Shown here in pieces: positions 47,078-56,185 of a stretch of 64,000 bases of DNA. This DNA is from Butyrivibrio fibrisolvens 16/4 (GTDB lineage Bacteria; Bacillota; Clostridia; Lachnospirales; Lachnospiraceae). The notes beneath the pieces were generated by a model. The model had not been told where the DNA came from and made no database searches. It saw only the letters and a list, made by a program, of their open reading frames with translations. Location of the stretch: assembly GCA_000209815.1 (NCBI GenBank), contig FP929036.1, positions 2,136,056 through 2,200,055 on the forward strand, read 5' to 3'. Position 1 is the first letter of the stretch. Each line of letters opens with the position of its first letter. The position numbers and the translations under genes are program-made.

Positions 47078-48619
47078 CTACCAGCTAAGCGAATCATCAA
47101 AGTCCTCCAGGCTTGGGTCCACAGGCTCTTCCTTGAGAATGGTGCGCATGTAGCGATTTACCTCTGTGCGCATGTCACGTCGGGTGCCGTCATAAGGTAC
47201 CATCAGATTGTGATTTACCCAAATCCAGTGAATGCCGCGCTTTCTAGCTTCCTCTTCAAAAAGGCCGTGGTAGCCTGCCATGGACTTGCAACCAATGTGC
47301 ACATACATAATGACCATATCTGCGTTCATTTGCTCACAGATTCTGAAAAGGTCCTCCACTCCAGTTTCGTAGCCACCATTAGAGCGGCTTCTCATAATCA
47401 TGTTTTCATAGAGATAGCCCAAATCTAAAAGCGCCTGATGCTTGTCTGTGGTACTGACCATCTCTGTAGAGACACAGCAAAGCATGTCATTGATTGGCAC
47501 GATTCCCCAGCAGTTCATAAGCCAATTCGGAAATGCGGTATAGTACGCAGCCTGCACACCCCAAAGGATTGCACGATGACGATACTCTTTGCAAGCCATC
47601 TCCTTATTCCTATAAGCCTCAGTTGCAAGTTTTGTAATCTTCTTACTTGTCTCTAAAAAGAGCGGACTGCGTCCTCCTGCTGCCATATATTCACCATATC
47701 TATAGAAACCAAGTGTGGCTCCAAGCAGCTGTGGATATGGTGTCTTATTGATTTCAAGCCACTCTAAAAATTCCTTTGTTTCATCATTGAAGCGAGCCAT
47801 ATTTTCAAAAAGATAATCCCAGTCGAATTTCTCCCCTGTCTGCTCCTCGATAAAGTGAATGGCATTTAAAATTTCCTCACCTGCGTATTCCTGCACGCTC
47901 TCCTGGCGATGACGGATTGGCGATGCCAATTGGAATGTAGGTATACCCATACTTCTTGCCATAAGACCACCGCCCATAAGACTGCCGTCACAGGTAGTGT
48001 TACACTGAACTGCACATGCACCTATCTTTGGTAAATCATCATCAATGGCTGCTCCAAGCTCCGCAGCAGGCATTGGGCAAACATCTGTAGGAACTCCATA
48101 TTCGTGAGTCTTGTCCACGTAATGCATTACGCCTTCCTGACACATAAAGGAGCTGGCATAGATGGCAGGTACCTCATAGCTGACCCACTTAAGATTGCGG
48201 AAGCCACCCATAAGAGTACTCATCATATTTTCATCGAAGATAACCATCTTCTTTGAAAGCTCTGTATCATTTCCAATTTCTGGATCAGCCTTAAACATAT
48301 CTGTAAGAGATAATGTCATATCGATAACAATCAGACCGATTCCTTCGTGTGCAAGACGAAGTGCTGTTCCACGAAGTCCTTCTGTATGGCGGTCCATAAA
48401 ATCTGGAACCGCAAGATAATTGCTCATCCAGCGATATCTAAAGAAGCCCTTGAAATTATTTGGCTTCATCATAAATCTGGCTAGTACAGATAAGTAGTAA
48501 AGCCAACGAGTGTAATCGTACCAGGTATCTTTAAACCCACGCCATTCTCTGCGGCGGCGAGGGCGACGTCCTGAATAAAGCACTTTGCCAAGTGGCTCAC
48601 TTCCATATTCTTTTCCCAT
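47078..48619 (-). CDS. 2-hydroxyacyl-CoA dehydratase/benzoyl-CoA reductase family subunit (second gene)
   Basis: 513 residues. The body carries AVQCNTTCDGSLMGGGLMAR, FQLASPIRHRQES, a long helical region and a late YVHIGCKSMAGYHG with cysteine positions like those that hold the 4Fe-4S cluster in HgdB/BcrC proteins. The N-terminus is very basic (GRRPRRRREWRG). Start overlaps the upstream gene's stop as TAATG. The substrate is unknown and no HgdC-type ATP-driven activator is seen nearby. Confidence 0.8.
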   Translation of the reverse strand: MGKEYGSEPLGKVLYSGRRPRRRREWRGFKDTWYDYTRWLYYLSVLARFMMKPNNFKGFFRYRWMSNYLAVPDFMDRHTEGLRGTALRLAHEGIGLIVIDMTLSLTDMFKADPEIGNDTELSKKMVIFDENMMSTLMGGFRNLKWVSYEVPAIYASSFMCQEGVMHYVDKTHEYGVPTDVCPMPAAELGAAIDDDLPKIGACAVQCNTTCDGSLMGGGLMARSMGIPTFQLASPIRHRQESVQEYAGEEILNAIHFIEEQTGEKFDWDYLFENMARFNDETKEFLEWLEINKTPYPQLLGATLGFYRYGEYMAAGGRSPLFLETSKKITKLATEAYRNKEMACKEYRHRAILWGVQAAYYTAFPNWLMNCWGIVPINDMLCCVSTEMVSTTDKHQALLDLGYLYENMIMRSRSNGGYETGVEDLFRICEQMNADMVIMYVHIGCKSMAGYHGLFEEEARKRGIHWIWVNHNLMVPYDGTRRDMRTEVNRYMRTILKEEPVDPSLEDFDDSLSW

Positions 48620-49838
48620 TAGTTCGCCCTCCTTTCAGCCTTTTTCTCTGCAATCTTTTTCATTTCCACACGCTCTACAAAAGCCTGAATTCGTGTGCGA
48701 AGCTGACCGGAAGAACGGACTGAATATGGTCTGTCCACGGAAAGTACAGGCCAGCCATACTCCTCCTGCATAACGTGAAAAGCTGAAGCTCGCTCGTAGC
48801 CCCAGTAATCACAGAATTTTATCTGCTCATAAATCAAACCATCAGCGTGATATTCCTTTGCAAGAGCATCCACATAATCACGTCTTTCGAAAATCTTGTC
48901 CTGATTGAAAAAGCGAGGGCACTTGCCCCACTGTAAATAGGTGCGACAAATCTGAGTGAGGACATCCTCCTCATCATTTAGCTCTATCACCTGTCTGCCA
49001 GGAAGAGAGCCAAAACAATATCTGTCAGCCACTACAAGAGCACCACATTCCTCTGCAAGCTTAATAAATTCCGGATCATCCACCTCAGAACCAACCACTA
49101 CTACCCTGATGCGATATTTATCAGGTGTATCTGGCTCACGAGTCTTTAGCTCCTCTAAAGTCTCCTGTAGCTTTTCTATAAGAAGATATTTAGGACAGCA
49201 GTATGTAGCAAGACACAGCACAGCAAACTCATATCCTGTAATAACAGGATTATCGCATTTACGATAATCACCAATCGCTGTAATCAATCTGCTAATCTCA
49301 TTTTGCTCCTCTACTGCCTTGCGAAGTGCAGCATCAGAAATATCAATTCCAAAATTCTTTTGTAGTGGCTCGAGCACACGAATACGCATCTGCTTTACAT
49401 AGTGTCTTAGAGCAGTTTCATCAGATTTCATAGGAACATCTGCATATGTAACAAAAACGAATCCTTTGGATTAGTTCCAAGCTTTTCTATATTTTCCACG
49501 CAACGATTCATCTGAGCGCATGCATCTGGCGCCAAAATGCAATCTAGGAAATTGAATCCACCCTCAAGAGCACGTTCAAGATATGCACGGCAAGCCTCAC
49601 ATAATGTGGAGCTCATATAATATGTACCCATTTCAATGGAGCCAGTGCGAGGTGCACGAAGACGTGTAGAAAAACAACCTGGCAAATTTAAAAGAGGTTC
49701 AGGGATTTGAAAGCACACGTGACCTATGGCCCGGTTGCCATCTGCCTGTCCCTGACGGCATAAATCGTTATAGGATTCCTCCAATAACTTTTCAAAAAAA
49801 TATAAATGTTTTAAATCTTTCAAAATATACTCTCCCAA
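48619..49838 (-). CDS. 2-hydroxyacyl-CoA dehydratase/benzoyl-CoA reductase family subunit (first gene, frame split)
   Basis: About 406 residues when one base is restored in the A run at 49453-49457 (a T run in the gene). Cysteine-bearing TLCEACRAYLERA and DCILAPDACAQMNRC precede a long helical part, then VVVGSEVDDPEFIKLAEECG, VADRYCFGS and YEQIKFCDYWGYERA. These are the usual marks of the D-subunit family. It forms a tight operon with the next gene. Confidence 0.78.
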
Positions 49839-49945
49839 TTAAGTCGACTTTGGATTAACTAATAAAATCACTAGAAAATCCTGCTAGGTATCTGTATTTT
49901 ACCAATTCTACGAGCTTCGCACAATCAAGAAAGTTTTCTCCAATT

Positions 49946-49981
49946 AAAAAGACCCACAAGCTTTTACGCTTGCAGGTCTTT
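49946..49981 (-). terminator. Terminator of the small TPR-like gene
   Basis: AAAGACC...AAGC pairing with GCTT...GGTCTTT, followed by TTTTTAATTG on the minus strand. Confidence 0.85.
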
Positions 49982-49985
49982 GAAA

Positions 49986-50294
49986 CTACACAGAATATTT
50001 CACGGCAGGTATATCTACAGAATTCTTGTCTTCTACCGCTAAGGAATTGATATCAGATGCGATATCCACCAATTCTCTTGCATTTTCAACTTTTCCCTGG
50101 AGTAACAGAACCTTTGCCATACTCAAAAGAGTAAGCCCGCAGTTCCTCTCCATCTTCAAGGCCTCATAGGCCTTTAGAATTTCTCGGTAGATTTTAAGTG
50201 CATCATCATAATTTGCTTCCCCAATAGCAATAGATGCTCTTTCTTCTAATTCATCTACCATTTCCAAAATCATGTTCTTTTCCTCAATGCTCAT
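49986..50294 (-). CDS. Small helical (TPR-like) protein
   Basis: About 102 residues from the ATG ten bases after GGAGGG. Two or three amphipathic helix pairs (ASIAIGEANYDDALKIYREI, LTLLSMAKVLLLQGKVENAREL) fit a tetratricopeptide-type scaffold. Monocistronic with its own terminator; function unknown. Confidence 0.7.
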   Translation of the reverse strand: MSIEEKNMILEMVDELEERASIAIGEANYDDALKIYREILKAYEALKMERNCGLTLLSMAKVLLLQGKVENARELVDIASDINSLAVEDKNSVDIPAVKYSV

Positions 50295-50578
50295 AAAAAC
50301 CATTCCCTCCGTTTATTTTCTCCTGCTACATTCCTCCCTTTAAAAAATGTGTGTTGTCTTGCTGAAAAACTAATACGAACCTCTTCAGCAAGTAGTTATG
50401 GGACTATAATACACTAAAAATCCATTAGTGTGCATTATTTCACACTTATTTCACAAAATCTGCATAACTTGGATTATCCGAATTTAGTATATTTTAATAA
50501 AAATAACTAAATGTTGTGATATTGCTATTCCTCCCATACAATATATGCTATTATTCACTTAAGGTGGAGGATAAATGT

Positions 50579-51396
50579 ATGGTTATTAATGATATTATGT
50601 TCAAAACACACTTAAACTACCAAATTCAGGCAAATACAATTGAATCAGAGGACACTTCCTTGGATCTTAAGGATGTCCAGCATATCGATTTGCACAGATG
50701 CTATTTCAGCGAATTCAAAAAGGCTATGGAGTACATCCGTGAACACAACAGCGATTATGATTTCAGCGATTTCACCATCAATGCTGTAAAACCAGCTCCA
50801 GCTGATTTCTCTGAAAACAAAAATACGATTTTGTTGAGCTTACAGATTATGCCAAGCATACAGCCATAACTATTGGTAATATGAGCCTTTTCAGCGAACT
50901 TCAGAAAATAGCAAGTGCCGCAGAGACCTTTAACTATCAGGTCTACAAAGCTTCTGCTACTCCTGAAAAGAAGATTGGAAATGTCATTTCTTTCCAGGAC
51001 TACAGCAACTATTTTCTTGCTGATGAAACCAATACATTTCAAGAATTAGGTAGCTGTGTAATCGGTGGCGGAAATGAAGAAGCAATAAAACTTACTGCAA
51101 CTCTTCATGCAAGTAGCACTGCAGAAAAACCCATTATATCTATCAGAGCATTTTCACTGAACACTAATTCATATCTTGCTAATCAAGATATAATTGATTT
51201 GGATACAATATTCAAAACAAATGCATCCCTTATGGAAGTTTTTGCCTACATGAGTTACTACGATTATCAGAATAACGATTTTAATAAATCCTTTGATAAA
51301 CTGCTGTTTAGTGGTACTTTTCAGGTGGAATCCCTTGAAGATATGTATGCTCAGCACTATAGCCTAGGAACCTTTGATTATATCAACAATATGTAA
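50579..51396 (+). CDS. Hypothetical protein (frame split)
   Basis: About 272 residues from ATG 50579 behind AGGTGGAGG if one T is restored at 50829-50832. Without it a 5' part and a part starting at 50881 appear separately. Soluble, with a phrase LDLKDVQHIDLHRCYFSEFK early and IGGGNEEAIKLTATLHASS later. No signal peptide, membrane segment or known family seen. Confidence 0.55.
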
Positions 51397-51522
51397 AATT
51401 GTTACAAAACTGTGTCTTAATTACGTTATTTCTATGAAATATAACTATTGAACATTTCTTGTATACCTTGTATTATTATCGACGTTGCAAACGTGTATGT
51501 TTTTAATAGGAGAAATCAAGAA

Positions 51523-51728
51523 ATGTTAAATATTATTACATTAGTAGTTTTTCAGCAGTTACATTATTTTTCGTATCTTTTATCGCTTCAAATGTTAGCT
51601 ATGCAAAGCGTTCAATCGCTATCGCAGATACACACTGCATTATCAGAGCAATTGGCGCCATCATCGTAAGCGTTAGCGTTCTTGTAGCACTTTGGGCACA
51701 GGCATGCTATTTATTCTTATTTGCTTAA
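51523..51728 (+). CDS. Small two-helix membrane protein (frame split)
   Basis: About 68 residues, MLNIITLVVFSAVTLFFVS onward, if one T is restored at 51548-51552. Two hydrophobic helices separated by a short segment with SYAKRSIAIADTHCIIR. AGGAG lies 8-13 bases upstream and a terminator follows at 51757. Function unknown. Confidence 0.55.
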
Positions 51729-51756
51729 TAACTTTTAATACTAGAAAATAAGCAAA

Positions 51757-51782
51757 GGCACCGCAAATCGCGGTGCCTTTTT
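51757..51782 (+). terminator. Terminator of the small membrane protein gene
   Basis: GGCACCGC-AAATC-GCGGTGCC followed by TTTTT; 28 bases after the stop. Confidence 0.88.
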
Positions 51783-51806
51783 CGTGCCTATTTATAGGGG
51801 AAATGA

Positions 51807-52247
51807 TTAACCTTCAATTGCAATATATCTGGTCTCATCTTTCTGAGGAATTGCTTCTTTCTTTGGAATATTCAGGGTAAGTACGCCATCCTTAAATGCT
51901 GCGTGAATATCTTCCTGAGTTACATTATCTCCAACATAGAAGCTTCTAGAGCAAGATCCTGTGTAACGCTCACGACGGATGTACTTGCCATCATCATCCT
52001 GCTCATCATTATTCTGATTTGTCTCAGCCTTGATTGTAAGGTAACCATCCTTCAACTCAGCCTTGATATCTTCCTTTGAAAATCCTGGAAGGTTCATATC
52101 TACCTGATAATCATTTTCGTTTTCCTTAACATCTGTAGTCATCATTCTGGCAAAATCACTGTCCATTCTTTGACCGAAACCTGTCATACGTGGTACTCCG
52201 AAGAAATCATCCATAAAATCATTTGATAAAATACTAGGCATTAACAT
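51807..52247 (-). CDS. Hsp20 small heat-shock protein
   Basis: 146 residues. Alpha-crystallin domain (about 40-140) with YQVDMNLPGFSKEDIKAELK, the SFYVGDNVTQEDIHAAFKDG turn and GVLTLNIPKK; an N-terminal DDFFG segment and a C-terminal tail. ATP-independent holdase for unfolded proteins. The perfect CIRCE at 52394-52420 indicates HrcA control, shared with clpB. Confidence 0.95.
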   Translation of the reverse strand: MLMPSILSNDFMDDFFGVPRMTGFGQRMDSDFARMMTTDVKENENDYQVDMNLPGFSKEDIKAELKDGYLTIKAETNQNNDEQDDDGKYIRRERYTGSCSRSFYVGDNVTQEDIHAAFKDGVLTLNIPKKEAIPQKDETRYIAIEG

Positions 52248-52393
52248 AATTACTACCTCCTCTTATATATGAAATATAGTTTTAATCCCGGTTACGTTGC
52301 TGCCACAGTTCTTAAAATTTACTGCTCAGCCAGGTTGGTTTGGGAAGCTTTTCTTTTTCCTTCCCTTGTTGTAACTATGTTATACACCCTCAA

Positions 52394-52420
52394 TTAGCAC
52401 TCGTCAATAGAGAGTGCTAA
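52394..52420 (-). promoter_or_regulatory. CIRCE operator of hsp20
   Basis: TTAGCACTC-N9-GAGTGCTAA, followed by AT-rich sequence similar to that beside the clpB CIRCE. Confidence 0.95.
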
Positions 52421-52462
52421 TAATTTATAATTATTTAAGATTTATTTTATAATTATCTGATA

Positions 52463-53007
52463 TTAATCCTCTAGCAGTTGAGAATCTCTCATAGTTAAAT
52501 ACTGATTTCCATTCTCCTCATAGGTATCAAAAGTACCTTTTATAACAATCTCATCCCCAGCCTTAGGATAGTCTTCCTTCTGATACTGGTCCTCATCTAA
52601 AACAAACTCCAGGCCCTGAGAACAGCATTGTGTAGCATCCTGAACTATGCAGGCATAATATATGTTGCCAGTATTCTCATCTTCATAAATGCTGCACACT
52701 CCATCCATTTTTACAGTCTTGCCTACATATTCAAGAGGCTCCATCATCATATTAAACACTTCAGAATATATTAAGGTTGATGAAAGGGCTGTCAAATCAA
52801 TGTCCACAGATGGGTCTGCTAAAGTTTCGTTTTTTCAGCAACTGATTCTTCCGATGATGTCAGGTCATCCACAGTAACTGTTTCTTCTGGTACCTCAGAT
52901 TCATTAATAGCGGCACTCTGAGATGGACTGCCTTCTGTCTGTGATCCACAAGCCACCAAACCAGCCGCCATTATTCCTACGACAATTAATATTTTTATTC
53001 TTTTCAT
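52463..53007 (-). CDS. Lipoprotein with OB-like domain at the end of the metal-transport operon (frame split)
   Basis: About 181 residues when one base is restored in the T run at 52830-52835. Signal peptide with lipobox GLVACG, a Ser/Glu-rich spacer, then a beta-rich domain with YVGKTVKMDGVCSIYEDE, ACIVQDATQCCSQGLEF and DEIVIKGTFDTYEENG, which looks like an OB fold. It starts 2 bases after the permease gene, so it likely helps extracellular metal handling; this is inference from context. Confidence 0.65.
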
Positions 53008-53009
53008 AT

Positions 53010-53843
53010 TTAACCCTTAATCTTTCCAACTATAAAACAAATCAAAAACAACACCACATCAACAGCCACAATAGTGGAACCTACAGGAGTTCCTGCAAGT
53101 ATAGAAATTATAATTCCAATAAAAGCACAAACCACAGATGATGCTGCAGAAAAAATAGTTACAGCTCTAAAGCTTTTAAGGACACTCATTGCTGATAAAG
53201 CTGGGAAAATTACAAGGGCCGAAATAAGCAGTGAGCCCACCAGATTCATAGCTAAAACTATTATTATTGCAGTGATGGTTGCAATGAGAAGGTTATAAAA
53301 ATCCACCTTAGTTCCTACCGCATTTGCGAAATTCTCATCAAAAGTGACCGCAAAAATCCTGTTATATAAAAGTACAAATATTACTAGCACTACTATTGAT
53401 AGGATTCCACTTATCCATACCTCTTCTTTTGTGAGAGTAAGTATTGAGGTGGAACCAAACAAAGTAGAACAAACATCCCCTGAAACATTTGATGAAGTAG
53501 GAAAAAGGTTCATCAATAAATAACCGAAAGCCAATGCCCCTACAGAAATCATAGCAAGGGCGGCATCTCCCTTTACCTTTGTGTTCTTGCGATTCTTTAA
53601 TAGAAGAATTGCGCTAAGAATTGTCAAAGGAAGAATAATTAACATCTTATTTGTAAGATTCAGCACAGTGGCAATGGCAAGCGCCCCAAAAGCAACATGG
53701 GACAAGCCATCACCGATAAATGAATATCTTTTTAGCACAAGTGTAACTCCAAGCAAAGATGAGCAAAGAGCTATAAGCACTCCAACAATCAGCGCGTAAC
53801 GGACGAATGGGAATGCCATATACATCATTAATTTATCAAGCAT
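53010..53843 (-). CDS. znuB: Zinc/manganese ABC transporter permease
   Basis: 277 residues with eight or nine hydrophobic segments. ABC-3 family marks: VLKRYSFIGDGLSHVAFGALA near the N-terminus and LVGSLLISALVIFPALSA in the middle. Start overlaps the ATPase stop as TAATG. The metal (Zn or Mn) cannot be fixed from this subunit. Confidence 0.88.
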   Translation of the reverse strand: MLDKLMMYMAFPFVRYALIVGVLIALCSSLLGVTLVLKRYSFIGDGLSHVAFGALAIATVLNLTNKMLIILPLTILSAILLLKNRKNTKVKGDAALAMISVGALAFGYLLMNLFPTSSNVSGDVCSTLFGSTSILTLTKEEVWISGILSIVVLVIFVLLYNRIFAVTFDENFANAVGTKVDFYNLLIATITAIIIVLAMNLVGSLLISALVIFPALSAMSVLKSFRAVTIFSAASSVVCAFIGIIISILAGTPVGSTIVAVDVVLFLICFIVGKIKG

Positions 53844-54475
53844 TATTCCACCTCCGTAACATCAAAGATTTTTGTAGCGTATTTTTTAACATTTTCTATA
53901 TCATGACTAATCATAATAATAGTAAGTCCCTGCTTGTTTAAATCATCAATAAGCTCGTACATTTCCGCAGTAACCTGAGGATCCAAACCTGCCACCGGCT
54001 CATCTAAAAGTAAGATTCTGCTGGTAGCACAAAGAGCTCGTGCAAGAAGCACTCTCTGCTGCTGACCACCTGAAAGTTCTCTATAGCATCTATTCTTTAA
54101 GCCATTAATCCCCATCTTTTTTATGTTTTCCAAAGCAAGAGCTTTCTGCTCCTTGCTATAGAAAAATCTCTTTCCAAGGCTATTCTGAAAGCCTGAGAGA
54201 ACTATCTCATATACTGTAGCTGGAAAGTCCCTTTGAACATCAGACTGCTGTGGCAAATAGCCAATCTGATTTTTCTCTACTCCTTCTCCAAACTCTACTG
54301 TTCCTGACACTGGGTTCTGAAGTCCTAAGATTGTTTTCATTAGTGTAGATTTTCCCGAACCGTTCTCCCCTACTATGCAGAAGTAATCCCCTGCTTCGAT
54401 TGTAAAATTAATGTTTTTAAGAACTGGCTGTCTATCATAGCCAACAGCCAAATCACTTGCGCGTAATACACACAT
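53843..54475 (-). CDS. znuC: Zinc/manganese ABC transporter ATPase
   Basis: 210 residues. Walker A VGENGSGKSTLMK, Q-loop GYLPQQSDVQRDFP, signature ELSGGQQQRVLLARAL, Walker B ILLLDEPVAGLDP and switch His ISHDI. Slightly short, as usual for this group. Lies 13 bases after the binding-protein gene. Confidence 0.92.
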   Translation of the reverse strand: MCVLRASDLAVGYDRQPVLKNINFTIEAGDYFCIVGENGSGKSTLMKTILGLQNPVSGTVEFGEGVEKNQIGYLPQQSDVQRDFPATVYEIVLSGFQNSLGKRFFYSKEQKALALENIKKMGINGLKNRCYRELSGGQQQRVLLARALCATSRILLLDEPVAGLDPQVTAEMYELIDDLNKQGLTIIMISHDIENVKKYATKIFDVTEVE

Positions 54476-54487
54476 TCTAACTGCTCC

Positions 54488-55522
54488 TTACTTTAATGCT
54501 TCCTCAAGCACTTTTAAATTCTCTTCCATTATTCCAAGGTATGTTGCACCAGCAGCCACATCCTCAGAGGTTGTTGATTGCATAGAATCCAATGATAATA
54601 TCTTTGCATCCTTTGAATCCGTATTTGCGATAATTGTTTCTGCTATTTTCTGGTCAGAATTTTCAATTGTAAATACTGTTTTTAAACCAAGCTCATCAAC
54701 CTTGGCTGAAAGAAACTGGATAGTTTCAAAGCTAGCCTCTGTTTCTGCAGAGCATCCTACAAATGCAGCATAATAATTTAAGCCATAATCATCCACTAAA
54801 TATCTAAATGGGAAACGGTCTCCAAAAAGAATTGTGTTAACAGATGCCCCATCAACTGTAGCTTTATATTGTTCATCCAGTGCCTTAAGTTTTTCATTGT
54901 AGGCTAAAGCGTTTGATGTGTAAGTATCTGCATTAGCGGTATCTACAGTTCCAAGAGCTTTTGCAATAGCCTCCACAAGAAGCTGTGAGTTTTCTAAAGA
55001 AAGCCATACATGTTCATCATACTCTGGCCCTTCCGCTTCTTCCTCGCCTTCTTCAGCTTCTTCCTCTTCACCTTCCATACCTTCAACAAGCTCTTCTTCT
55101 CTAACCTTATCACCGAGAGTATCTAAAAGGTTGATTACCTGCATATCACTATTAACTGCCTCTGCTAAGGCATCCTCAACCCATTCGTCAGATTCTCCAC
55201 CTACATAAATAAATACATCGCAGGTAGCAATTTTCATAATGTCCTCTGCTGTTGGCTGATAGCTGTGAAGATCAACACCATTATCTAAAAGCATAGTAAT
55301 GTCCACATTAGCATTATCGCCAGCTATCTGACGTACCCAATCATATTCTGGGAAAATAGTAGTAACAACAGAGATAGATTCTCCATTTACGTCTGTAGCT
55401 GTACTTTCAACTGCTGGAGTCTCTTCTGCCACATCAGTAGGTGCCTTAGAGGTCTGGCCACAACCAGTAAAGAGACTGATAGTAATAACCATAGCTGCCA
55501 TTATTAAGTTTTTAGTTTTCAT
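54488..55522 (-). CDS. znuA: Zinc/manganese-binding lipoprotein of the ABC transporter
   Basis: 344 residues. Lipobox FTGCG (Cys about 21). Cluster A-I fold with metal ligands visible as His in GVDLHSYQP, His in YDEHVWLS, and a late Glu/Asp in FTIENSDQ. Before the second histidine there is a Glu-rich loop (about residues 140-170) in place of the histidine-rich loop of ZnuA. ILFGDRFPFRYL is conserved. Binds the metal outside the membrane and delivers it to the permease. Confidence 0.88.
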   Translation of the reverse strand: MKTKNLIMAAMVITISLFTGCGQTSKAPTDVAEETPAVESTATDVNGESISVVTTIFPEYDWVRQIAGDNANVDITMLLDNGVDLHSYQPTAEDIMKIATCDVFIYVGGESDEWVEDALAEAVNSDMQVINLLDTLGDKVREEELVEGMEGEEEEAEEGEEEAEGPEYDEHVWLSLENSQLLVEAIAKALGTVDTANADTYTSNALAYNEKLKALDEQYKATVDGASVNTILFGDRFPFRYLVDDYGLNYYAAFVGCSAETEASFETIQFLSAKVDELGLKTVFTIENSDQKIAETIIANTDSKDAKILSLDSMQSTTSEDVAAGATYLGIMEENLKVLEEALK

Positions 55523-55566
55523 GATTAGATCCTTTCTTATTTAAAAAATGAGTACAACAAATAAAC

Positions 55567-55583
55567 CTGCTAAATAGCAGGGC
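55567..55583 (-). terminator. Weak hairpin between the small membrane protein and the binding-protein gene
   Basis: CCTGC-TATTTA-GCAGG followed by TTTATTTG on the minus strand, extendable by AAAATG/CATTTT arms. May give partial termination upstream of znuA. Confidence 0.4.
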
Positions 55584-55595
55584 AAATACCCATTT

Positions 55596-55904
55596 TCAAG
55601 AATCTAATCTAACCTTTTGGGAAACTAGTGTAGTCTGAACAGACTGATATGTATAGCAAGCAACTGTATCGACCATTACTTTGATAATCATGGCCGATAC
55701 AACTGCAAGTATTAATCCTGAACCTATAGTCTTGATATTTTGTTCGCACTGAAGAATGATGGCGCATACTGGACAATGCTCCTCATCATTACAGTGGTGA
55801 TTAACATTTTCGGAAATTACGGTCACAGAAAAGAATACAACAAGTATAGTAGCTAAAATAGCTACTGCAGAAAGTATTCTATTAAAAATGCTTTTATTGC
55901 TCAT
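55596..55904 (-). CDS. Small membrane protein with His/Cys metal-binding loop
   Basis: 102 residues. Two transmembrane helices; between them the extracytoplasmic loop reads NVNHHCNDEEHCPVCAI, with four histidine/cysteine pairs well suited to bind Zn. Overlaps the preceding gene by 11 bases. Position directly upstream of a Zn/Mn transporter suggests a sensing or buffering role. Family name not known to me. Confidence 0.7.
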   Translation of the reverse strand: MSNKSIFNRILSAVAILATILVVFFSVTVISENVNHHCNDEEHCPVCAIILQCEQNIKTIGSGLILAVVSAMIIKVMVDTVACYTYQSVQTTLVSQKVRLDS

Positions 55905-56154
55905 TTTGCATTTCCTCTATCACTTTACTAAGCTGACCGGTAATTTCACTGTAGTTTTCTTTGATATGTGGGCGCAGACAATCTACACAGGATTTAATTC
56001 CTTTTGCAGTGTATTTAAAATTGCCTCCGCATTTATTTCCTAGACAGTATAATGGACAATAACAAAATAAGCAATTAAAATTCTCTGGATTGTCCGTTTT
56101 GTGACATGGGAAATATTCGCATTCTTTATTTTGAAAAAATTTATAATTCTCCAT
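55894..56154 (-). CDS. Cysteine-rich small domain protein
   Basis: 86 residues with nine or more cysteines in the first 60: CEYFPCHKT, NCLFCYCPLYCLGNKCGG and CVDCLRPH. This matches the Cys-rich small domain family found near metal and cobalamin genes in anaerobes. Its start codon lies in a hairpin (56152-56176). First gene of the metal-transport operon, 31 bases after thiC. Confidence 0.75.
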   Translation of the reverse strand: MENYKFFQNKECEYFPCHKTDNPENFNCLFCYCPLYCLGNKCGGNFKYTAKGIKSCVDCLRPHIKENYSEITGQLSKVIEEMQNEQ

Positions 56155-56176
56155 TGGGATCCCCTCTTTCCCAATG
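56152..56176 (-). promoter_or_regulatory. Hairpin masking the start of the cysteine-rich gene
   Basis: CATTGGG (minus strand, 56176-56170) pairs with CCCAATG (56158-56152). The loop holds the GAGGGG ribosome site and the 3' arm holds the ATG, so folding would block translation. Confidence 0.5.
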
Positions 56177-56185
56177 ATAGCAAGA

